Source of the DNA: UBA5314 sp035560815
Lineage (GTDB): Bacteria > Bacillota > Syntrophomonadia > Syntrophomonadales > Syntrophomonadaceae
Length of the DNA: 64,000 nt
Reading direction: 5' to 3'
Assembly: GCA_035560815.1 (NCBI GenBank)
Contig: DATMYR010000088.1
Location: 152,065 to 216,064, forward strand
Part shown: positions 9,313 to 18,205 of the stretch, piece after piece
Layout of the letters: each line of letters starts with the position of its first letter
Numbering within the stretch: position 1 is the first letter of the stretch
The notes under the pieces: model-generated
Told to the model about the DNA's origin: nothing
Databases searched by the model: none
The model's input: only the letters and a program-made list of their open reading frames with translations
Made by a program: the position numbers and the translations under genes

Positions 9313-10214
9313 GAGACCAGGCAGAAAAACTACGGGAAATAGCCCTTGGCATAAAACAACAGATTGAAGAGGAATTGCACCGGGAAATGAGACAGACCCG
9401 GGTGATCGTTATCACCAGCGGAAAGGGCGGCGTGGGCAAAAGCACATTGGCTCTGAATCTGGCGTTAACACTGTGTGCCCGAAATAAACGGGTCATACTT
9501 ATGGATGCCGACTTAGGGCTGGCCAATATCGATATCATGCTGGGTCTGGTGCCCCAGTATAATCTCCACCATCTCATTCTGGGGAAGAAAAGCTTGAAAG
9601 ATATAACCATCCTGGCCACCGGCGGCCTGCGCATTATTCCTGGGGGATCGGGAATCAACGAACTGGCCAACCTGAATGCCGACGAACTGAAGCGCATCAT
9701 CGTCGAACTGGGGAAATTAGACGGTGAGTATGATTATATGATCATTGATACCGGGGCCGGAATCGCCAAGAATGTAATTACCTTTGTGCTGGCCGCTGAC
9801 GAAGTGATCGTTATCACAACTCCGGAGCCTACCGCCATTACAGATGCCTATGGTATCGTCAAGAGCATCTCTGGAAAATCGGATGAGCGCAGGCTGTATC
9901 TGGTTGTGAACCGAGTAGCGAACAACAGCGAAGGGATAATGGTAGCCGAAAAGTTTAAACTGGTTTGCCAGAGGTTTTTAGAATTGAGCATTACTCCCCT
10001 GGGGCATGTCGTTGATGAGCCGCTGGTAGGGGAGGGAATCCGACGGCAGCAGCCTTTCATTACTCTTTTTCCGAAAACGGCGGCGGCGGCCAATATTCAA
10101 AGCATCGCTGATCGTCTGCTGGGCGGCGACCCGGTAACCACCCCCAGTCAAGAACCCAAGCCGGCGGGCGGCATCCGGAATTTCTTCCGACGCATTGCCG
10201 GTAACGGGAAATAG
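9309..10214 (+). CDS. flhG: Flagellar number regulator FlhG (MinD/ParA-type ATPase)
   Basis: 301 residues. Residues 3-9 (DQAEKLR) form the short motif by which FlhG activates the FlhF GTPase in characterised family members. The deviant Walker A SGKGGVGKST lies at 37-46, with LMDADLGLANIDIMLGL after it and the MIIDTGAGI box. The C terminus is short and basic (RNFFRRIAGN). It acts as a negative control on flagellar number. Coupled to flhF by overlap; 13 bases before the PilZ gene. Confidence 0.95.
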   Translation: MRDQAEKLREIALGIKQQIEEELHREMRQTRVIVITSGKGGVGKSTLALNLALTLCARNKRVILMDADLGLANIDIMLGLVPQYNLHHLILGKKSLKDITILATGGLRIIPGGSGINELANLNADELKRIIVELGKLDGEYDYMIIDTGAGIAKNVITFVLAADEVIVITTPEPTAITDAYGIVKSISGKSDERRLYLVVNRVANNSEGIMVAEKFKLVCQRFLELSITPLGHVVDEPLVGEGIRRQQPFITLFPKTAAAANIQSIADRLLGGDPVTTPSQEPKPAGGIRNFFRRIAGNGK

Positions 10215-10227
10215 CTAGTAGCAGGGG

Positions 10228-10896
10228 ATGTACATGAGAGTTGAAGACATAAAAATTAACCAATTGATTCATGTAGAATTCGAAAACAAGGACCATTCTT
10301 ATATGAGACTGCCCAGCCGGGTGGAAGAAGTCTATGGCAATTATTTCGTGATCTCCATGCCCATGAAACAGGGCAGTTTGATTCCCTTGCAAGTGGGGCA
10401 GGAGATAACCATCGTGGTGAATAGTAAATTTGGTTTGTTCAGCGCACAGACCAGGATACTGGCCCGGCACCGGGAGCCTATACCCACCCTGGTGGTGGCC
10501 AGACCGAGTGAATTCGTGAGTATGGGGCAGAGAAGGGACTATGTGCGTCTGGAGATAAATTTACCGGTGCAATTTGCCCTGCCAGCGCTGTCCGGAGCAG
10601 GTGATGAGCTGAACTATCAGGAGGGGACCACCTGTGATATCAGCGCCGGGGGTATTCTTCTCATAACCCGGGTTCCTTTAAATCCCGGTCAAATGATCCA
10701 TTTGCGTTTTGACCTGGAGGAAGGTGAGTTTATCGATTGCCCGGGCCGGGTAATCAGAAGCATGAAAGACAGCCTGTGGGGTAAAAACTTCGGGGCCGGG
10801 GTTGAGTTCATCAATTTGGCCAATGGTCAGAAAGATAAGATTTTCCGTTTCGTGTTTTCCAAACAGAGAGAATGGCTGCAGAAAGGTTTATTATAA
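10228..10896 (+). CDS. PilZ-domain c-di-GMP receptor, YcgR/YpfA-type
   Basis: 222 residues. The first half is the YcgR-type N domain; the second is a PilZ domain with the c-di-GMP-binding motifs RRDYVRLEINLPV (RxxxR box, near residue 100) and DISAGGILL. Proteins of this type act as flagellar brakes when c-di-GMP is high. Lying between flhG and cheB, it probably tunes motor output. ATG 10228 and ATG 10234 are both possible starts; the CAGGGGATG sequence slightly favours 10234. Confidence 0.9.
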   Translation: MYMRVEDIKINQLIHVEFENKDHSYMRLPSRVEEVYGNYFVISMPMKQGSLIPLQVGQEITIVVNSKFGLFSAQTRILARHREPIPTLVVARPSEFVSMGQRRDYVRLEINLPVQFALPALSGAGDELNYQEGTTCDISAGGILLITRVPLNPGQMIHLRFDLEEGEFIDCPGRVIRSMKDSLWGKNFGAGVEFINLANGQKDKIFRFVFSKQREWLQKGLL

Positions 10897-10925
10897 AGTA
10901 AGTATTTTGTTGGGGAGGAAGGCCA

Positions 10926-12002
10926 ATGCCGAAAATCAAGGTTCTGGTGGTGGATGATTCGGCTTTCATGCGCAAGGTTATTACGGACATTATCAACAGT
11001 TCACCCGACATGGAAGTGGTGGGCCGCGCCCGTGATGGCCTTAATGCCCTGGCCCAGATCCATTCATTGAATCCTGATGTGATTACACTCGATATTGAGA
11101 TGCCGGTCATGGATGGACTGGAGGCACTGGACCGGATCATGAAAGAACATCCCCTGCCGGTTGTTATGCTGAGCAGTCTGACCAAGGATGGCACTGAACA
11201 GACTGTGAAAGCTTTACAGTTGGGTGCCGTCGACTTTATTCCCAAACCTTCCGGACAAATTTCTCTCGATATCACACAAATAAGTGAAGAAATTATTAGA
11301 AAAATTCAAATTGCAGCAGGTACAAGGAAAAAATTGCAGAATTTGTATAGAGGAACTGATATAACTCCCGGAAGAAATTCGACACCAATAGACAAATGGC
11401 CGTTGGACCCGGCAGCTGTTCTTAAAAAAATAGTATTAATCGGCACATCGACCGGTGGGCCGAAAGCATTGCACCAGGTTATCCCCAGTTTGCCGCGAAC
11501 ATTGGGAGCAGGCATATTAATCGTTCAACATATGCCCCCCGGGTTTACCAAATCCCTGGCGGAAAGACTGGATGGCATGTCCCAGGTGAAGGTTAAAGAA
11601 GCAGAGCAGGGAGAAATAATCGTGCCCGGTTGTGCCTACATTGCACCAGGGGACTATCATCTAACCGTAGCACCACAGATCAATCACGGGGAAAAACAAC
11701 TGTTAATCGCTTTGAACCAACTGCCGCCCCGGGGCGGACATCGTCCTTCGGTTAATGTCATGCTGGAATCAGTGGCTCAGCATTTTTGGGGCCAGATGGT
11801 TTGTGTAATTATGACTGGCATGGGTAATGATGGAGCTGGCGGGCTTACATTGATAAAAGAGCGAGGCGGAAGAACCATCGCAGAGGACCAGAGCACAAGC
11901 ATCGTCTATGGTATGCCCAAAGCAGCGGTAGAGACCGGAAGGGTGGATCGGGTGGTAGTCTTGAATAAAATCGGAGCTGAGATTACCACAATGCTTCAAT
12001 AG
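10926..12002 (+). CDS. cheB: Chemotaxis response regulator / glutamate methylesterase CheB
   Basis: 358 residues: receiver domain with D10, D11 and phosphoacceptor D56, a linker, and a methylesterase domain with catalytic S175 (IGTSTGGPKAL), H202 (VQHMPPGFT) and D302 (GMGNDGAGG). It removes methyl groups from chemoreceptors as part of adaptation. No cheR is present in the window, so the methyltransferase must lie elsewhere. TTGGGGAGGAAGG precedes the ATG. Confidence 0.96.
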   Translation: MPKIKVLVVDDSAFMRKVITDIINSSPDMEVVGRARDGLNALAQIHSLNPDVITLDIEMPVMDGLEALDRIMKEHPLPVVMLSSLTKDGTEQTVKALQLGAVDFIPKPSGQISLDITQISEEIIRKIQIAAGTRKKLQNLYRGTDITPGRNSTPIDKWPLDPAAVLKKIVLIGTSTGGPKALHQVIPSLPRTLGAGILIVQHMPPGFTKSLAERLDGMSQVKVKEAEQGEIIVPGCAYIAPGDYHLTVAPQINHGEKQLLIALNQLPPRGGHRPSVNVMLESVAQHFWGQMVCVIMTGMGNDGAGGLTLIKERGGRTIAEDQSTSIVYGMPKAAVETGRVDRVVVLNKIGAEITTMLQ

Positions 12003-12035
12003 TGCCAGTATAAGCATTCTTAGGGGGAGTAGCGG

Positions 12036-14060
12036 ATGAAGATGGACATGTCACAGTATCTGGACGTGTTTCTGGAGGAAAGCAAAGAGCACCTAGAAAA
12101 TCTGAACCAGAAACTTCTGGAGTTGGAGAAGCATCCTACAGATGTATCAGCCCTGAATGAGATATTTCGCTCTGCTCATACTCTGAAAGGAATGTCCTCA
12201 ACGATGGGCTTTGAGGATCTAGCTGATCTGACTCACCATATGGAAGACATTCTATCCGACTTGAAAGAAGGAATGCTGGCGGCCAGTCCCCCGGTGGTCG
12301 ATGCTCTCTTCCGCTCCTTTGATCGCATCCAGAGTATGATTGAAAATATTGAAAGAGGCATTGGCGGTGACAGTGACAATCGAGATCTGATCGGGATATT
12401 AAATGGAATAAAACAGGGGCATATGGAAGCGGCAGCAGTTGTGGAAGCAGTGCTGCCAGAACCGGAGAACCATGTGCTGCAGCATAGCCAGGACATCGGA
12501 GATCTGGGACTCAATGAATATGATATGGCGGTGCTCAACGAGGCGATAAATGCCCACATGCGGGTAGTCTCGATAAAAGTGGAAATCGATCGGGAATGTC
12601 TGATGAAGACCGTGCGTGCCTATATGGTATTTAGATCTCTGGAGGAAGAAGGCGAAGTGGTTAAGACGATACCTTCAGCCCAGGAGATCGATGAAGGAAA
12701 ATTTGACAGCAGTTTCCGCGTGCTTCTGATTACCGGGAGCGATCCTGGAGAAGTTTGCAGGAACCTCAATAATATTTCCGAAATACAAGTTTCGGAATGT
12801 GAAGAACTCCACCCGGACAGCCTATCGGTTTGTGCTCCTATCCCCGTGCTCAAGGAAAGCGAGGGCTTGAGCGGTGAACCCGAAGCCCATGACCAAAAAA
12901 AGGGTGTAAAATCCAAGCAAACAGTTCGCGTTGATATTGAAAGACTGGACAACCTTATGAATCTGGTAGGAGAACTGGTCATGCACAAGGGACGCCTGGA
13001 ACAGATCGGGGTCAATCGGAAAATTGTTGAATTGGATGAGACCATTGAGCAGATTGATCGCATCAGCACCGACCTGCAAGCTGTGGTAATGAAGGTGCGC
13101 ATGGTTCCGGTGGAGCAGGTGTTCAATCGCTTTCCCCGGATGGTCCGGGATTTGGCCAAAGAGCTTAATAAAGAAGTGGATTTTATCATTGAAGGTAAGG
13201 AAACGGAGCTGGACCGAACGGTTATCGATGAAATCGGCGATCCACTTATTCACCTTCTGCGCAATGCCATCGACCACGGGATCGAGTCATCCCAGGAGAG
13301 GGTAGTACGGGGCAAGCCGGTCAAAGGTACGGTAAAGCTTAGAGCCCGACACGAAGGCAACAACGTCTATATCGAGGTAGAGGATGACGGAGGTGGCATC
13401 CACACCGAACAGGTCTTACAGAAAGCCATTGAAAAAGGCCTGATTGATGCCAAAGAGGCCGAAAACCTTACCTGGGAAGAAACTGCTGCCCTGCTCTTTC
13501 ATTCCGGGTTCAGTACCGCATATGCCATCACCGAAATATCAGGACGAGGTGTGGGGCTGGATGTGGTTAAGAATAAGATCGAATCTCTTAGCGGGGAGAT
13601 ATTCGTGGATTCTCGCCCGGAACAGGGCACTCGCTTCCGAATTAAACTGCCATTAACCCTGGCCATTATTCAAGCCTTAATCATTTCCGTGCAAGACGAA
13701 ATATATGCGATTCCATTAAGTTCCGTAGATGAAACCACGATGATCAGCAGCCAGGATATTAAGCTGATACAGAACCAGGAAGTGATCATGCTCCGGGGGA
13801 CGGTCCTGCCTCTTTATCGTCTGGCCAGCCAGCTGGATATACCTGCTGCCCAGGAGTCGGATATAGACGATATTTATGTGGTGATTGTCCGCAAGGGAGA
13901 GCGGCAGATTGGCCTGGTGGTCGACACCCTTATTGGACAACAGGAAATCGTTATTAAGTCGTTGGGACGTTTATTCCTGGGAATACCCGGTATCGCCGGG
14001 GCAATCGTCGCAGGAGATGGAAATGTACGCTTAATCCTGGATGTAGCAACACTTTTCTAA
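12036..14060 (+). CDS. cheA: Chemotaxis histidine kinase CheA
   Basis: 674 residues with the standard five-part layout: P1 phosphotransfer domain with H48 (SAHTLKGMSSTMGF), a P2-like regulator-docking region (about 165-255), P3 dimerisation (DNLMNLVGELVMHKGRLEQI), P4 kinase with N box LLRNAIDHGIE, EDDGGGI, SGRGVGLDVVKNKI, and a C-terminal P5 CheW-like domain. It phosphorylates CheY and CheB. The start follows AGGGGGAGTAGCGG. The stop is 15 bases before cheW. Confidence 0.97.
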   Translation: MKMDMSQYLDVFLEESKEHLENLNQKLLELEKHPTDVSALNEIFRSAHTLKGMSSTMGFEDLADLTHHMEDILSDLKEGMLAASPPVVDALFRSFDRIQSMIENIERGIGGDSDNRDLIGILNGIKQGHMEAAAVVEAVLPEPENHVLQHSQDIGDLGLNEYDMAVLNEAINAHMRVVSIKVEIDRECLMKTVRAYMVFRSLEEEGEVVKTIPSAQEIDEGKFDSSFRVLLITGSDPGEVCRNLNNISEIQVSECEELHPDSLSVCAPIPVLKESEGLSGEPEAHDQKKGVKSKQTVRVDIERLDNLMNLVGELVMHKGRLEQIGVNRKIVELDETIEQIDRISTDLQAVVMKVRMVPVEQVFNRFPRMVRDLAKELNKEVDFIIEGKETELDRTVIDEIGDPLIHLLRNAIDHGIESSQERVVRGKPVKGTVKLRARHEGNNVYIEVEDDGGGIHTEQVLQKAIEKGLIDAKEAENLTWEETAALLFHSGFSTAYAITEISGRGVGLDVVKNKIESLSGEIFVDSRPEQGTRFRIKLPLTLAIIQALIISVQDEIYAIPLSSVDETTMISSQDIKLIQNQEVIMLRGTVLPLYRLASQLDIPAAQESDIDDIYVVIVRKGERQIGLVVDTLIGQQEIVIKSLGRLFLGIPGIAGAIVAGDGNVRLILDVATLF

Positions 14061-14075
14061 GTGGAGGTGGATTGG

Positions 14076-14540
14076 ATGGACAATACTAATGAGCCGGAAA
14101 CTCAGATGCTTGTCGACGCCCCGGAAGATTTGCAGGTAGTTGCTTTCCGACTGGGAAAGGAAGAGTATGCGGTAAACATTCTGCATGTTCAGGAAATCAA
14201 TCGCTTGTTGAACATCACCAGGGTGCCGCGCACAGAAAAATATATCAAAGGGGTTGTCAACCTACGGGGCAACATCGTACCGGTTATCAACCTCCACACC
14301 CGCTTTGGCCTTTTGCCTGATGGGGACCCGGAGGATAGGCGTATTATCGTATTCCATTTCGATGAGCTTAAAGTGGGGGTCATTGTCGACGAAGTATCTG
14401 AGGTCTTGCATATAAAAGCAGGAGATATCGAAGAAACCACCAAAGTGTATGACTCGGCCCATGCCGAACATATAAAAGGAGTGGCTAAAGTCGATGAACG
14501 ACTTCTTATCTTGTTGGATTTAAAAAAGACCTTTGAGTAA
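14076..14540 (+). CDS. cheW: Chemotaxis coupling protein CheW
   Basis: 154 residues, a single CheW domain: QVVAFRLGKEEYAVNILHVQ, a conserved EINRLLNITRVPRT segment, VVNLRGNIVPVINLHTRFGL and the terminal RLLILLDLKKTFE. It links chemoreceptors to CheA. ATG 14076 lies behind GGAGGTGG; a GTG at 14061 immediately after the cheA stop would add five codons and is less likely. Confidence 0.96.
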   Translation: MDNTNEPETQMLVDAPEDLQVVAFRLGKEEYAVNILHVQEINRLLNITRVPRTEKYIKGVVNLRGNIVPVINLHTRFGLLPDGDPEDRRIIVFHFDELKVGVIVDEVSEVLHIKAGDIEETTKVYDSAHAEHIKGVAKVDERLLILLDLKKTFE

Positions 14541-14558
14541 GAAAGGGAGGCACCTGTA

Positions 14559-15182
14559 GTGGAGGATTTCAGCGAACTTTCCAGCCTGCAGATCGATGCC
14601 CTCAAGGAAATCGGCAATATCGGAGCCGGCAACGCAGCCACCGCACTGGCGCAAATGATTAATTCGAAAATAGACATGACTGTACCCCAAATTGCCGTTT
14701 TGCCCTTTTCCGATGTGCCGGAACTGATTGGTGGACCTGATGTCCACGCCGTAGGCATCTATCTGAATGTGACCGGTCGAGCACCGACCAGTATCCTGTT
14801 TCTTCTAACCGTCGATAAGGCCTGCTACCTCTTGGATATGTTGATGGGGCGAAGCCTGGGAACTACTGATCCGAACAATCTCAGTGAACTTGATTACTCG
14901 GCCATGAAGGAAGTAGGCAATATCATTGCCGCTACCTACCTGAATGCACTGTCTATCTTTACCCAAATGAGCTTTACCCCCTCGGTCCCAGCACTGGGGA
15001 TTGATATGGCCGGAGCAATTCTGGGAGCCATCCTGGCTCAGTTCGGAGAGATTGGAGATCATGTCCTGCTTCTGGACACCCAGTTTAATAAGGAGGACCA
15101 TGATGTTGTGGGCCATTTCTTCTTACTTCCAGAACCGGGCTCACTGGATACGATATTAACTGCACTTGGGGTGAGTTTTTGA
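14559..15182 (+). CDS. cheC: CheY-P phosphatase CheC
   Basis: 207 residues. Two CheC active-site repeats are intact: LKEIGNIGAGNAATALAQ and MKEVGNIIAATYLNALS, each with the Glu/Asn pair. CheC dephosphorylates CheY-P and is stimulated by CheD, encoded next with overlapping stop and start. The start codon is GTG 14559, preceded by GAAAGGGAGG. The operon thus encodes two CheY-P phosphatases, CheC and FliY. Confidence 0.95.
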   Translation: MEDFSELSSLQIDALKEIGNIGAGNAATALAQMINSKIDMTVPQIAVLPFSDVPELIGGPDVHAVGIYLNVTGRAPTSILFLLTVDKACYLLDMLMGRSLGTTDPNNLSELDYSAMKEVGNIIAATYLNALSIFTQMSFTPSVPALGIDMAGAILGAILAQFGEIGDHVLLLDTQFNKEDHDVVGHFFLLPEPGSLDTILTALGVSF

Positions 15183-15667
15183 TGAGTACCATAATCCAGG
15201 TTGGCATGGCGGATATGAAGATTGCCCGGGCTCCCGATCGCTTAATGACGGCGGGGTTGGGCTCTTGCATCGGCATTTGCATTTATGATCAGACGCTCAA
15301 GTTGGCGGGTCTGGCTCATATTATGCTGCCTTCCAGTACTCAGACGAAAAGTGCCCAAAACCGAGCCAAGTTTGCTGATTCGGCCATTGAATTGGTTCTG
15401 GAACAGATGGAAAAAAGCGGTGGGTTACGATCCCGTTATTTGGCCAAAATTGCCGGTGGAGCACAGATGTTCCAGTTCTCCGGCGAAAGCGACATCATGA
15501 AAATTGGAGCCCGAAATGCAGTAGCCGTGGAAGAACATTTAGCCAAACACCGAATTCGCCTGGTAGCCAATGATACCGGCGGCAATTACGGGCGTACCAT
15601 AACCTTTGATCCGCTAAACGGTGAGTTGCTGATAAGGACTATAGGACATGGGGAGAGAATTATTTGA
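15182..15667 (+). CDS. cheD: Chemoreceptor glutamine deamidase CheD
   Basis: 161 residues. The catalytic Cys is in GLGSCIGICIYD and the His in GLAHIMLPSS; Thr of the NDTGGNYGRT region completes the family pattern. CheD deamidates receptor glutamines and partners CheC. ATG 15182 overlaps the cheC stop by one base; TTG 15179 is one codon upstream. Its 3' end overlaps the sigma factor start. Confidence 0.95.
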   Translation: MSTIIQVGMADMKIARAPDRLMTAGLGSCIGICIYDQTLKLAGLAHIMLPSSTQTKSAQNRAKFADSAIELVLEQMEKSGGLRSRYLAKIAGGAQMFQFSGESDIMKIGARNAVAVEEHLAKHRIRLVANDTGGNYGRTITFDPLNGELLIRTIGHGERII

Positions 15668-16437
15668 AAAATGAGCCGAACCTGCTCTGGCTTCAATTCA
15701 AAGAAGAAGACAGCCTGGAAGCCAGGGACGAATTAATTATTCAATATGCGCCTTTAGTCAAGTATGTAGCCAATCGTCTGGCTATTAACCTTTCCTCGGT
15801 CGTGGAGATTGACGAGCTTATCTCCTATGGCATCGAAGGGCTCATTGATGCTATGGAGAAATTTGATCACAAAAGAAATATCAAGTTTGAAACCTATGCC
15901 ATCACACGCATTCGAGGGTCAATGATTGATGGATTACGGGCTATGGACTGGGTTCCTGTTTCTCTACGTCAAAAGAGCAAGGAATTGGAGAGAAGCTATG
16001 CCGGCCTGGAGGCCCGCCTGGGCAGATCGGCCAGTGATACTGAGGTTGCTCAGGAATTGGGCATCAGCCTGGATGATTTGTCCACCCTATTAAGGGAAGT
16101 TGCTGCAACAACGATAATATCATTAGATGACTTTCTCCCTGGGGAAGAAGGGGATGATAGTAAAAAACGCATCGTCGATATCCTTCAAGATGACGATGCG
16201 GTGGATGCCCTGGAAATGGCTGAGTTTATGGAAGTTAAGGAAACCATGGCCCGGGCCATTGCACGCTTGCCGGATAAAGAAAAGACTGTTGTCTATCTAT
16301 ATTATTATGAAGGATTGACTTTGAAAGAAATCGGCGCTGTATTAACCCTATCCGAATCACGCATCTCTCAACTACATACCAAGGCAATCCTCAGGCTGAG
16401 AGGCAGTCTAAGTAAAAAGAAGAATATATTTCGATAA
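15664..16437 (+). CDS. sigD: Motility RNA polymerase sigma factor (sigma-28 family, FliA/SigD)
   Basis: 257 residues. Region 2 (LVKYVANRLAINLSSVVEID, FDHKRNIKFETYAITRIRGS) and region 4 (EGLTLKEIGAVLTLSESRIS) are clear, and the overall length matches SigD/WhiG. It directs late flagellar and chemotaxis transcription, normally held by FlgM. The likely start is TTG 15664, overlapping the cheD stop, with GGGGAGAG six bases upstream; no ATG gives a full region 1.2/2.1. Confidence 0.94.
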   Translation: MKNEPNLLWLQFKEEDSLEARDELIIQYAPLVKYVANRLAINLSSVVEIDELISYGIEGLIDAMEKFDHKRNIKFETYAITRIRGSMIDGLRAMDWVPVSLRQKSKELERSYAGLEARLGRSASDTEVAQELGISLDDLSTLLREVAATTIISLDDFLPGEEGDDSKKRIVDILQDDDAVDALEMAEFMEVKETMARAIARLPDKEKTVVYLYYYEGLTLKEIGAVLTLSESRISQLHTKAILRLRGSLSKKKNIFR

Positions 16438-16451
16438 AGGGGGGCACCAAC

Positions 16452-17855
16452 TTGGATGAGATTCAGAACAAGGATGGTTCTGCCAAGGTGCACCTGGATC
16501 ACAGCAAAATGACAGCTTCTCTGGAGGTTGCGTCGCCCACCGGAAACGGCAAGGCTTGCACACTGGAACAGGCTTTTGCTGCTTTGAAGGATCAGCAGGT
16601 GGTCTATGGAATCAAGGAAGAGCAGGTGCGTGATGCTCTATTGCCTCAAAATTGGGATGGCCGGGTAGTCGTTGCCCAGGGGCAAGCACCAGTGGATGGA
16701 CAGCCGGCTCGTTTGGAATATCGGTTTCCTTTGCCCGGCCAAAGACTGGCACCCCGGATTGATGATAAAGGAAATGCCGATTATCATAATGTGGGATTGA
16801 TTAATAATATCAGCCGGGGAGAACTCCTGGTCTTGAAGACTCCAGCTGAACCTGGAGTGCCCGGCTATAATGTTCTGGGAGAGCCTATACCGGCCAGGCC
16901 AGGAAAGGATCTGGTTTTCCCCCGGGGTAAAAATACCGTAGCCAATCAAGAGAATACCCAGCTCTTTGCTGCTGTCGACGGACATGTAAGCCTGGTAGGA
17001 GGCAAGGTCCTGGTCAACCCGGTATTTCAATTAGAGGGTGACGTGGATTTCTCTTCCGGGGACATTAACTTTATTGGCAATGTTGTTATCAATGGTGCCA
17101 TAACATCAGGATTCAAGGTGCAAGCTGCCGGGGATATAGAAATAAGAGGATTTATTGAGAATGCCGAGGTGACCGCTGAAGGAAGCATTCAAGTTCATGG
17201 AGGTATCACCGGTGGCATCAAGTGCCTGGTCAAGGCTGGAGAAAATCTCCAGGCTCGCTTTGTAGAAAACTCTCGCATAGAGGCAGGGAAAGATATATTT
17301 ATTCGCGAAGCCATCATGCAATCCCAGGTAAGAGCTGGTGGCAACGTTAAAGTGATGGATAAGAGGGCCATTATTGTCGGTGGAGTGATCCAGGCGGGCC
17401 AGGAAGTGGAATCCAAAGTGCTGGGATCCCAGCTGGCTACCCAGACCATTGTGGAAGTCGGGGTAAATCCTTATTACCGTGAAGAATTTCATCGGCTTAC
17501 GAAGCTGTACGGAGAGAAAAAGAAGGCACTGGATAATCTTAGCCATAATGTAACCATCATCCAAAAATCCGGAGCAGCTGTTGACCAAATGGATGAGAGA
17601 AAGCGTCAGCTGCTATTGCGCATCCTGGATGATTACAAAAAGGTGCGCCAGGAAGTCCAGGAGATGGAAGAACGTATGGTGTTCCTGGAACAGGAGTATG
17701 AAAAAACAAACAATGCCCGCATTTCGGTTTGGGAGACCGTATACCCCGGGGTTCGCCTTTCTATCGGTCAATGCGTCCATGTAGTCAATGATCCCATTAA
17801 ATATTCAGCTTTTATCCTCGATAAAGGTGAAATAAAAGCGACTTCGCTTCGATAG
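16452..17855 (+). CDS. DUF342 / FapA family flagellar assembly protein
   Basis: 467 residues. The middle of the protein is a run of short beta-helix-like repeats rich in GDI/GGN turns (INGAITSGFKVQAAGDIEIR, VRAGGNVKVMDKR), followed by a predicted coiled coil (about 345-420) and a small beta C-terminal domain; this is the DUF342/FapA layout. Family members in Firmicutes commonly follow sigD and are thought to aid flagellar assembly or localisation. TTG 16452 is the likely start, behind AAAGGGGGGC. Function beyond the family name is not established by the sequence. Confidence 0.85.
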   Translation: MDEIQNKDGSAKVHLDHSKMTASLEVASPTGNGKACTLEQAFAALKDQQVVYGIKEEQVRDALLPQNWDGRVVVAQGQAPVDGQPARLEYRFPLPGQRLAPRIDDKGNADYHNVGLINNISRGELLVLKTPAEPGVPGYNVLGEPIPARPGKDLVFPRGKNTVANQENTQLFAAVDGHVSLVGGKVLVNPVFQLEGDVDFSSGDINFIGNVVINGAITSGFKVQAAGDIEIRGFIENAEVTAEGSIQVHGGITGGIKCLVKAGENLQARFVENSRIEAGKDIFIREAIMQSQVRAGGNVKVMDKRAIIVGGVIQAGQEVESKVLGSQLATQTIVEVGVNPYYREEFHRLTKLYGEKKKALDNLSHNVTIIQKSGAAVDQMDERKRQLLLRILDDYKKVRQEVQEMEERMVFLEQEYEKTNNARISVWETVYPGVRLSIGQCVHVVNDPIKYSAFILDKGEIKATSLR

Positions 17856-17872
17856 AACGGAGGGGCGGCGCC

Positions 17873-18193
17873 ATGAGTATCAGGAGTGTAGATATGCAGG
17901 TCCTGGTTCAAAAAGTTGGCGACATTTCTCGCATTCAACAAACACATCAGGTTGAAGAGAACAATCGTCAGCAGGAATTCAACCAGGCCATTGTTCAGCA
18001 GACTGACCATAATTCCAAGGAAGTGAACCAGTCGCTGCGCAGTGAGGAAGCCTATGTCCATGAGCGCCAAGAAAAGCAAAAAAAAGAAGAAAAAGGACAA
18101 GAAAAAAAAGGAAAAAAGGAAGACACAGCGAATACCGACAATAAGAGCCAAAATATGAGCCAGTCAGGACATAGACTGGATATCACTGTTTAA
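17873..18193 (+). CDS. Small charged protein of unknown function in the flagellar operon
   Basis: 106 residues. The first 45 residues are Gln/Asn/Val-rich and probably helical; residues 58-85 are nearly all Lys, Glu and Gln. I recognise no domain. It begins 17 bases after the DUF342 gene with GGAGGGGCGGCGCC before the ATG, and its stop lies just before the ribosome site of the SwrB-like gene, so it is part of the operon. Low-complexity proteins of this size are common at this position in Clostridia, but I cannot assign a role. Confidence 0.65.
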   Translation: MSIRSVDMQVLVQKVGDISRIQQTHQVEENNRQQEFNQAIVQQTDHNSKEVNQSLRSEEAYVHERQEKQKKEEKGQEKKGKKEDTANTDNKSQNMSQSGHRLDITV

Positions 18194-18205
18194 GGCGGTG
18201 GGAAC

